Of a DNA stretch of 34,617 nucleotides, positions 23,919 through 31,061 are shown piece after piece. This stretch comes from JADZEJ01 sp964426815. Its GTDB lineage: Bacteria; Patescibacteriota; Patescibacteriia; 2-12-FULL-60-25. The notes below the pieces were generated by a model, which did not search any database, had not been told where the DNA came from, and saw nothing but the letters and a program-made list of their open reading frames with translations. The DNA is taken from NCBI GenBank assembly GCA_964426815.1, contig CAYRRZ010000008.1:1-34617 (forward strand). Direction: 5' to 3'. The position numbers and the translations under genes are program-made. How positions within the stretch are numbered: position 1 is the first letter of the stretch; every line of letters begins with the position of its first letter.

Positions 23919-25780
23919 ACAGAAACAGGCGCATTATCTTTGCGTCGAATATAGATCAAGATGGTATTGTTTTTTAATTCCTTTTGAGAAATGAAATTAA
24001 AATTTCCCATACTTGGATCATTCAGAGCGTAGTTACCGTCATCATAGACCCCTGTTAACAGCATAAAGTGGCCACCGAATTTCTTTTCTGTTAAAAATTT
24101 GCCATCTTTAACGCGTTTTACGGTACAGTTTTGGCAAAGAACGATGACGGGTTTTCCTTGTTGCAGGGTTGCATTTAGAAGCGGCAGGTTTTTGCCGGCT
24201 TTTTGTTTTTTTCCGGATTGACGGGTGTCGTCGATACTGTAATCGACTTGATAATCGGGATAGCGTCCAAGACCAACGAGGGCCTCAGGAGACATGCCGC
24301 CAGAATTGCAATTTCGCATGCCATTGTCGATTCCGAGAGCGCCGAGAGTTTCAGGGGTGACGTTTTCCCCATAGGCTTTTAAGACCATGGCTAATGAGGT
24401 TGGTCCGCAAGCAGAATCTCCATATGACATGCAGCAAGGAGCGCCTGAACTGTCCCCATAGGTTTTTCGATCCTCACCAGTACAGAGTGGTTGCTTGCCG
24501 AATGGTTTTGCGCCCCACGGAGCTTGAGCTTGGGCATAGCGCACGATTTTGTCTTTTGGATTGCAGTTTGGATTGATCCCGCTACTGTCACCGGTTGATG
24601 GTGCCTTGGGTATCGGAGGCGCTGCGGCTTCGGGGGTGCCTGGTTTTTGTGGAGAAGGTCCATCGGCGACATCGGCGAGGGTTTGTTTGGTGGCGCGTAA
24701 ATAGTCGGACACGTCTTCACCGGGCGCAGGTTGAATGCCTTGATTTACTTGCTCGAGTGCAACTCCGACCGGACTAATATTTTGAATTGAAATGGTTGAA
24801 TTGGTGACGCTGCCGGAGGCAAAGGTTTTGATAATGGTAAACAGGGCGATAACCAGAAAAAGTCCGATGAGGGCGTCCGAAATAATGCTTTTGGCGGAAT
24901 TAACACTGCCGACACCATTTGAACCCATGATGTAGAGAAAACCTCCGTATGTCATCATCACGGCCGCTGCAATAACGGCTGCGCTGATCACATAATTGTA
25001 TACGGCTGCGATATATTGCCCAAGCCAAGGGATATTGTAGGTTCCTTTCTCAGCGGTGATGACGGGCTTGAGTTGCAAACCAGGAATCGGGATATTTAAT
25101 TCAGGAGCGGTGGCAACTGGTGGACCGTCGATTTTTTTTCCGGTAAACGACGTTGCTTCGATTGGAATATTTGGACAAAATCCTTTTGAGCCAGAGCTGA
25201 TGGTGGCACATTCTTCGGCAAGCAATGGTCGGCAAGTATAGGTTTTCAAAACAGGGTTATTGGCTGATTTTTCCATTCCCAAACAAGAATCATTTGGTGA
25301 TTGGACGCATTGACCATCACCGAGCCCGATGCCGCATAAGCAGCAAGCTCTCCCGTTTAGTTTTAAGCTTTGACCGCCTTTGGCTGCGTCGACAGTTGCT
25401 TGTGTTGGTTTGCAGCAGGCTTTATTGCTAATGAGGCCGCTACATACGCCTTGAAATTGAAATCCATTAGGACAGACGGAATCAGAGGTGCCATTGCAGA
25501 CGCCGTTTACACTTGCGCACTGACCTTCGTCCATTAAGCTACTCGGGCTACCGACTGGCTTGGATTTTGGTTTGCAGCAAGCGCTGTTCGTGATCGTTCC
25601 GCCACAAATACCAACCTGTTCTTCATCGGAAGAACAGGTTTCTGAAACGGTATTGCATTTGCCTAAAAAGGCCGCGCATTGCGTTTCGGTTAGAGCGGCT
25701 AAAGCGCTTGGTGTGCTCCAAATAAGACCCCAAAAACCGAGGAGAAAAGCAAGGACGAAGCGTTTTTGGCGATAGATCAT
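23906..25780 (-). CDS. Cys-rich repeats, T4SS-pilin-like module and C39-like peptidase
   Basis: 624 aa. Signal peptide 1-28 (ends SALA). Two tandem six-Cys modules (about 35-70 and 88-124, both ending CCKP) and a further Cys-rich stretch to about 203. Then PELNIPIPGLQL (226-237) and the pilin module: TM1 about 263-285 (VIAAAVMMTYGGFLYI), TM2 about 300-320. The C-terminal domain (about 405-612) is C39-like: Cys458 in ACGPTSLAMVL, His571 in GGHFMLLTGV, Asp588 in ALNDPS. Such domains cleave peptides, often as bacteriocin-leader or wall peptidases. It overlaps the DsbA-like gene by ATGA and the next gene by 13 nt. Its many disulfides would need the upstream DsbA. Confidence 0.8.
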   Translation of the reverse strand: MIYRQKRFVLAFLLGFWGLIWSTPSALAALTETQCAAFLGKCNTVSETCSSDEEQVGICGGTITNSACCKPKSKPVGSPSSLMDEGQCASVNGVCNGTSDSVCPNGFQFQGVCSGLISNKACCKPTQATVDAAKGGQSLKLNGRACCLCGIGLGDGQCVQSPNDSCLGMEKSANNPVLKTYTCRPLLAEECATISSGSKGFCPNIPIEATSFTGKKIDGPPVATAPELNIPIPGLQLKPVITAEKGTYNIPWLGQYIAAVYNYVISAAVIAAAVMMTYGGFLYIMGSNGVGSVNSAKSIISDALIGLFLVIALFTIIKTFASGSVTNSTISIQNISPVGVALEQVNQGIQPAPGEDVSDYLRATKQTLADVADGPSPQKPGTPEAAAPPIPKAPSTGDSSGINPNCNPKDKIVRYAQAQAPWGAKPFGKQPLCTGEDRKTYGDSSGAPCCMSYGDSACGPTSLAMVLKAYGENVTPETLGALGIDNGMRNCNSGGMSPEALVGLGRYPDYQVDYSIDDTRQSGKKQKAGKNLPLLNATLQQGKPVIVLCQNCTVKRVKDGKFLTEKKFGGHFMLLTGVYDDGNYALNDPSMGNFNFISQKELKNNTILIYIRRKDNAPVSVCKS

Positions 25781-26475
25781 GGCGTCAAATAGCGATTGAT
25801 TTCGGAGCGTAATTCTTCTTCGGGCATATCACCGTAGCTGGCACGGGTGCCGATGAATAAGAGGGGAACGCCACTTAGCCCATCACCGCGGGCAATTTCA
25901 ATTTCTGAGCGGATGGTTGCGGCAATTTCAGGCTGCGCGCGACAGGCTCTTAAGGCATTTTGATCTAATTTGAGGGTGTTTGCGATGCGCGAGAAGGTTG
26001 CTTCGTCGATTGACTTGGCTTCCATTAAAGCGTCATGAGCTTCCCAGAATAAACCTTGTTGATTGGCGCATTCGCTAAAAACGGCGGCATCCATTGCTTT
26101 TGGATGACGATCTTCGATCGGAAGGTGATGAAAGACAAAACGAACTTGTCCGCCATAGGATGGAAGGACGTTTTGAACTGTTTTTGCCACCTGTTTACAG
26201 TCTTCGCATTGATAATCACCGTATTCGATGACTGAAATGCTTGAAGTCGCGCTTCCATAGCGCACATGATCTTGTGCTCGAATAGCTGGGGGTTTGAGCT
26301 TGGTGACATCGACGGTTGTTGGTGCGACCACTTGTTCAATATCTTGAGGAGGAGCACCGGCACGATAACTATTTTTTGATGTATCTACGCCTTTCCAAAT
26401 GATCCAAGCGCTCATGCCGAGTGCGCAAAAAGCCAGCAGGGCAAGCAAGATAAGGCGTTCGCGACTTAAAGACAT
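25777..26475 (-). CDS. DsbA/BdbD-like membrane-anchored thiol oxidoreductase
   Basis: 232 aa. An N-terminal membrane anchor (about 8-27) is followed by a linker and a thioredoxin_4-type DsbA-like domain (about 68-230). The active site is Cys90-Glu-Asp-Cys93 in EYGDYQCEDC, and the cis-proline loop is GLSGVPLLFIG. The family introduces or rearranges disulfides in exported proteins. The location fits this role: it is co-transcribed with and directly upstream of the Cys-rich pilin-module proteins, overlapping the C39 gene by 4 nt. It follows the TolB-like gene at a TAA-T-ATG junction. No VKOR or DsbB partner is visible in the window. Confidence 0.88.
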   Translation of the reverse strand: MSLSRERLILLALLAFCALGMSAWIIWKGVDTSKNSYRAGAPPQDIEQVVAPTTVDVTKLKPPAIRAQDHVRYGSATSSISVIEYGDYQCEDCKQVAKTVQNVLPSYGGQVRFVFHHLPIEDRHPKAMDAAVFSECANQQGLFWEAHDALMEAKSIDEATFSRIANTLKLDQNALRACRAQPEIAATIRSEIEIARGDGLSGVPLLFIGTRASYGDMPEEELRSEINRYLTP

Positions 26476-26476
26476 A

Positions 26477-27721
26477 TTATTTTAAATCAAAGCGATAGAG
26501 CTTTCCGGTATTAACATCGGTGTAGAAAAGCTTGCTTTGATCAGCGCTTACAACCGGATTACTAATTGGAATATTTTGTACGGGTGGATTTACTTTTACG
26601 GCTGTGCCGTTTTGCAAGTCGACATGATAAATATCGTCTGGCTGATTGCGGAATTCATCGCGCGCAATACCAGCATTGGCGGGTAATTCTTGAGGAACGC
26701 CACAGTAGATGTCGGTTTCGCCGGCCCAAGCACATTTATCAGCCCAGGTATTGAGTTTTAGGTTACGGCGACCTGCACCAAGAGTTTTTGGTTCGCCAGA
26801 AATAACCCAGATTTGAGGTTTATTGTCACTTGTTGGGCTCCACGCGCTGTAGAGAATGTGTTTTCCACTTGGAGACCATGTTGGGAGAAAATTTTGACCA
26901 GGAACATTTAAAGCCTTTAGATTTTCGCGATTCGCACCAACAAAATGAACTTGCGATCCGCCTTCTGGCTGTTCGTCGCCAATATCGGCATAGGCAACGA
27001 TACTGCTACCTGGCGACCAGGTTGGAAAAGCGCGATTGCCATTTTCACCAAGCGGTTCAAGCGCTTTAGCTTCGGAGCCATCCACATTGGAGATGAATAA
27101 ATAACGGCTGTTTGGATCTGAGCCCATGCTTTTACCGACGATTTTGTCATCGGTTGGTGCAAAATCAAATTCCTGCCAATGATCTGGTAATTGAACTTGT
27201 TTTTGGGATTGAAAATCGTAAAACACATTACGCCCGTCTGGAAATTCTAAAATCGCTTTATCGGTGGCGTTTCCCCAGCTCACATCTTTGACATTGAAGA
27301 ATTGCTTATCTCCAATGGACTTGGTTGAACCGTCTGGATTGATGCGATAAAAACGGCCATCATCTGCATTGTAGAAACGGGCTCCATTTCCATCTGAGGT
27401 CGGAACAACAGCGCGCGAAACACTTCCGCTAATCAAGGTATTACGTGGATTTGGATTTTCCTCTCCGTTTTGGGCTGGAAGATTTGGAAGGGGAGGAAGG
27501 GCGGGTAATTGACCATTGCCGGTTCCAGCGACATTTGTGCCCGTTGCGCCGGTTCCAGCGCCCGAGCTAGGCAAGCTTCCGCTTGGAAGAGGTTGCTGCG
27601 TCGTTGGAGTTTGTTCTTGTGGTGCTTGCGGAAACAGAATGATGTACACCATGTATCCCATGATGCCTGTGGCAATCGCAAAACCGATGATGAAAAGAAT
27701 TTTTTTGTTTCGTTCCGACAT
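26477..27721 (-). CDS. Membrane-anchored TolB-like beta-propeller protein
   Basis: 414 aa. Short cytoplasmic start, one membrane helix (about 8-29), a Pro/Gly/Thr-rich linker (34-95), then a domain built of repeated WSP-type blades (PTWSPGSSIVAYAD, PTWSPSGKHILYSAWSP, VVSADQSKLFYTDV). These resemble the PD40/WD40-like repeats of TolB, which act as protein-protein platforms in the envelope. A single Cys pair (KCAWAGETDIYC) could be oxidised by the adjacent DsbA. It lies between the 1090-aa protein (28 nt upstream) and dsbA (1 nt), so probably serves the same apparatus. -10 box TATACT ends 10 nt before the ATG. Exact function unknown. Confidence 0.75.
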   Translation of the reverse strand: MSERNKKILFIIGFAIATGIMGYMVYIILFPQAPQEQTPTTQQPLPSGSLPSSGAGTGATGTNVAGTGNGQLPALPPLPNLPAQNGEENPNPRNTLISGSVSRAVVPTSDGNGARFYNADDGRFYRINPDGSTKSIGDKQFFNVKDVSWGNATDKAILEFPDGRNVFYDFQSQKQVQLPDHWQEFDFAPTDDKIVGKSMGSDPNSRYLFISNVDGSEAKALEPLGENGNRAFPTWSPGSSIVAYADIGDEQPEGGSQVHFVGANRENLKALNVPGQNFLPTWSPSGKHILYSAWSPTSDNKPQIWVISGEPKTLGAGRRNLKLNTWADKCAWAGETDIYCGVPQELPANAGIARDEFRNQPDDIYHVDLQNGTAVKVNPPVQNIPISNPVVSADQSKLFYTDVNTGKLYRFDLK

Positions 27722-27731
27722 ATCGCCGGAT

Positions 27732-27737
27732 AGTATA
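27732..27737 (-). promoter_or_regulatory. Possible internal promoter (-10) before the TolB-like gene
   Basis: GTATACT on the minus strand; the hexamer TATACT ends 10 nt before ATG 27721. The -35 is poor (TTAGGA, 18 bp). It could let the dsbA-pilin genes be expressed apart from the 1090-aa gene. Confidence 0.35.
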
Positions 27738-27749
27738 CCGCTTTTTTGT

Positions 27750-30700
27750 TTAAACTCCTAAGTTGCTAATTCCATTTATGATTCCAAATAAGCTCCCACC
27801 AAAGAGCATTAAGAATGTGACAATAATGAGGATAAATGGACCACACATTTGAATACAGCTGGCGATTTGTAAGCAGCAGTCCATCCAAATCGTCAGCACA
27901 TCTTCCCAAAATGTTTGAATGCTATTCGCAAAATCATTCATTTCATTCACGATATCGCCTTCGATGCCATTTTCTCGATCGGTTTTGATGGCTTGGGAGG
28001 CAAAAAATCCAAAGCCTTTGAGCACATATTTCAAAATGAGCTGTAAGTTCATTTCGATGATGAGGGTGAGCCAGGTAATACCAGCGTCTTCGGGTCCGGC
28101 GACGGCCTGTGCGGTTTCGACGGTGACGCGGGTTGCAGCTGTTGCAGATTTTTGAGCTGCTTTTTTTGCGGTTGCTTTAATTTGGTTTTTTACCTTTTCT
28201 TGGAGCTTTTTGCGCGCATCTGAAATTGCTTTTTGGCGCGTCTGAGCCATTTGTTGACTCATGAGTTTGCGAGCTTGATCGCCTTCGTCACCTTCCTCAT
28301 CCGTATCGTCTTCGTCGGCATCTGAGCGGTTGATGAGGGCGAGTCCAGAAAGATCTTCGCCAATTTGACCACGGATACCACCAAGCCCAGCGCTTTTTTC
28401 AAGTGCGGCTAAATCTGCTGGAGAAAAACCAAAATAGGTATCATTTCCGCCGATAAAGTTTCGACGGCTTTGATGTTGGGCTTGTTGCAATTGGCGTGCA
28501 CGACTCGCCATGTCGCTATCGCTTGAAATATACCCGCCACCGGTTTCGAGATTGCCGCCGGCCATCGGGGTGCCAACATCAGGAATTTGTTGATCGGTAT
28601 AGCTCCGATCGTATAAACGTAAAACAGGTTCGAGACCCGCATCATCTAAAATACTACTATCGCTTAAGCCGGTATCGCTCAATAAGTCTTGGCGATTTCG
28701 TTCAAGTCCGACTTGATCAGCTCGTTTTTGAGATTGAAGCGCAAGCGCAGAAGCCATGCCATTCCCTAAACGAGTCTTTGGTGGCATGGCACCAAGCTGG
28801 CCAGGTTTTCGACCGATTGGCGCTGTTTGGCCAAGAGGTTGAGCGGCAAGAGCGGCTTGTTCAGGGCTAGGTAATTCAAAATCAGTTTCCTCGTCTGTGG
28901 AAGTATCGAGTGCTGCATCTATCGCGATTTGCCTTTGATTGGTATTTGCTTGTCGATACTGTTCGGCATGAGAGGCAAGTCTTTGGGCATCTTGAACACC
29001 TTCGGGCGAAGCTTTACGTTGAAGGGGATTGCTAAATTGTTGGATTTGTTGTGCCGCTTCTGGATCGAGAGCGCTTTCGCCAACCAGTCGATTCAAATGA
29101 CGCAGGGTTTGATCTGCGATCGCTTGATTTTTGATGATGTCACCCCCACCGGTCGATGTTGCTGACATCGTTGCCTTGCTCGCGGCGCTCGCGAGGTCTT
29201 GGAGGCCTTGGACATCCGGGGCTTGGAGCTTTGCAGCTAGACGGATGCTTTGAGGTACGGCAAAACCCGCAGCATCAGATCGATTTGCTTGTGCTGCTGC
29301 GCTAAGGGTTGTGAAATTGACGGCTCCGGCGACGCTTGCTACTAAAGCAGCGGCCACAGCAGCGGCTTGATCGGGTGATTGTTCAAGGGTGGCTTCTATC
29401 TGGATTTTTGCATCACCAATAAGCCCTTGTTGAATCTGAATGGCTTGTTCAATGTGGATGTTTAACTCTTGAACAAGGTCTGCATCTGGAACGGTTTGAG
29501 TTTGTATTTTTGCTTGAATTTGAATGATGCGCTGCTTGACTTGTTCAAATTCAGCAACGTTTTTTTCTAAGCGTCTACCGATTTTTCCCGTGAAAATGAT
29601 TTCTTGGGTTGATTGAACGGTGGTGATGCCAGAGTCGGGGAATTCTTGCCATAATTTGGCTGAATTACGAATAGCGGCATCATATTGCCTTTGAAGATTT
29701 GTTTCTGGTGCAGTAACGGCACTAGAGGTGAATCTAACGGTAGCGGTTTTTGGGACCTGATCACGTTGTTTTTGGAGAAACGCGATGGCGCTTGGATCTA
29801 GTTTTCGTTCGATTTGGATGAAGCGTTCCAAGTTGTCTTGGCGTCGTTCTTCATTTGGATCCGCGGTATAGCGCAAAATATCATCAGCAGACCAAGCTGA
29901 ACGAGAGCCCCTGCGGATAAGCTCAGCCCTTTTTGTTTCAATGTCGGTTTCAAAGCTTGCAGCGATTTTTTCTCGTTCTTGAGCGTTTTCTTTGCCAGAA
30001 AGTTGTATTAATCCCGCGCTTTCTCCATATTCAAGCAAAGCCTGACGACGAGCACGGCGTAAAACCTTATCTTCATCTACGGCTTTTTTTGTTTCAGGTT
30101 GTTTTTTTTCGGTTGGGGCATTCACGACCTTGTTTGATGTTGCGCCGACAGTCGCTGCACCGGCTAGTGCACCAGAGGCAATGGCAGCGATAGTGCTGGC
30201 TTTGGCTTGAATTGTAGCCGCTTCGCTGCGTTTTTTTGCTTCTGTTCTTTGTTCGCGTCTTCGATTGCGTTCTTCAGAAATTTCATCTGGTTCCTCATCG
30301 GTTGTATCTGCTTTGTCTTTGGTGTTTTTTGGTTTGCGTAAATCGGTTTCGTCGATTTTATTGCGTCGTTTCCAATTTTCAAAATAGGAGGAAAAATCTC
30401 CTTTCTTTGGATCAAATTTCGAAGCGCCTGGAAGGCTGATGCCTGAGGTATTTTTGCCTGAGGTGAGAGATGTTTGAACGGTTTGTAGAGCAGCTCGAAG
30501 TTGCGTGAATTGCTCATTGCCTTCGCTTCCGATGTCTTTATCGAGCGCATCAATGGCGCGTTGAACTTCATCGGCAGCTTGTTTTTGTTTCTTTTTGAGT
30601 GTCTCTTTCTGAATTTTGTATTGTTCGGCATCGCCTCGACGCCAGTATTCGTAGGTATTTCGAGCTCGATAATTGGCGGTATTGTATTCCCCTTGAAGTC

Positions 30701-31022
30701 GTTCAACCGATTTTTGATCTTTTCGTCCTTTGGCCGCGTTTAGTTCTTGTCTTAAACGGGTTAATTCTTGAATGTCCGTCGAAAAATTGCGCGCTGTATC
30801 CTTGGCGCGATCATTATCGTTTAGATTTGCTTCGGTCGTTAATTTCGTGACTTGTTCGCTTAAGGCCTTGAGGCTTTTATCTGGATTGGCGTCGATGGTG
30901 GACCAGGCTTCGTCAAACTTGGTTGCTTGAGCGGTAAGATCAACCGAAAGACCGGATTCTAAAGAACCAAGTTCAGAAATTTGGGTAGACGCGCTACGGA
31001 GATTGTCAGCGAGATCGGGCAT
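27750..31022 (-). CDS. Large coiled-coil protein with C-terminal membrane helices (possible T4SS-related component)
   Basis: 1090 aa, not confidently recognised. No signal peptide. Residues 1-165 and about 480-560 are rich in coiled coil (heptads of L/I with K, E, Q). A charged low-complexity region (about 215-265) precedes an Ala-rich hydrophobic stretch (about 270-297). A long Gln/Ala-rich disordered middle follows. At the end are two membrane segments, about 981-1012 (ITWLTLIIEMNLQLILKYVL) and 1060-1085 (FILIIVTFLMLFGGSLFGII), with four cysteines between them (DCC, C, C). Mostly cytoplasmic with a membrane tail is the simple reading. Its place at the head of the pilin-module operon suggests a VirB6/TrbL-like or scaffold part, but no motif proves this. 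Confidence 0.6.
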   Translation of the reverse strand: MPDLADNLRSASTQISELGSLESGLSVDLTAQATKFDEAWSTIDANPDKSLKALSEQVTKLTTEANLNDNDRAKDTARNFSTDIQELTRLRQELNAAKGRKDQKSVERLQGEYNTANYRARNTYEYWRRGDAEQYKIQKETLKKKQKQAADEVQRAIDALDKDIGSEGNEQFTQLRAALQTVQTSLTSGKNTSGISLPGASKFDPKKGDFSSYFENWKRRNKIDETDLRKPKNTKDKADTTDEEPDEISEERNRRREQRTEAKKRSEAATIQAKASTIAAIASGALAGAATVGATSNKVVNAPTEKKQPETKKAVDEDKVLRRARRQALLEYGESAGLIQLSGKENAQEREKIAASFETDIETKRAELIRRGSRSAWSADDILRYTADPNEERRQDNLERFIQIERKLDPSAIAFLQKQRDQVPKTATVRFTSSAVTAPETNLQRQYDAAIRNSAKLWQEFPDSGITTVQSTQEIIFTGKIGRRLEKNVAEFEQVKQRIIQIQAKIQTQTVPDADLVQELNIHIEQAIQIQQGLIGDAKIQIEATLEQSPDQAAAVAAALVASVAGAVNFTTLSAAAQANRSDAAGFAVPQSIRLAAKLQAPDVQGLQDLASAASKATMSATSTGGGDIIKNQAIADQTLRHLNRLVGESALDPEAAQQIQQFSNPLQRKASPEGVQDAQRLASHAEQYRQANTNQRQIAIDAALDTSTDEETDFELPSPEQAALAAQPLGQTAPIGRKPGQLGAMPPKTRLGNGMASALALQSQKRADQVGLERNRQDLLSDTGLSDSSILDDAGLEPVLRLYDRSYTDQQIPDVGTPMAGGNLETGGGYISSDSDMASRARQLQQAQHQSRRNFIGGNDTYFGFSPADLAALEKSAGLGGIRGQIGEDLSGLALINRSDADEDDTDEEGDEGDQARKLMSQQMAQTRQKAISDARKKLQEKVKNQIKATAKKAAQKSATAATRVTVETAQAVAGPEDAGITWLTLIIEMNLQLILKYVLKGFGFFASQAIKTDRENGIEGDIVNEMNDFANSIQTFWEDVLTIWMDCCLQIASCIQMCGPFILIIVTFLMLFGGSLFGIINGISNLGV

Positions 31023-31031
31023 TCAATCCGT

Positions 31032-31061
31032 AGTATACGATTTTTGTTAGCGAAGCTTCAA
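31032..31061 (-). promoter_or_regulatory. Leaderless-type promoter of the pilin-module operon
   Basis: Minus strand: TTGAAG (31056-31061), 18 bp, TATACT (31032-31037), 9 nt to ATG 31022. It overlaps the last codons of clpC. Confidence 0.5.
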
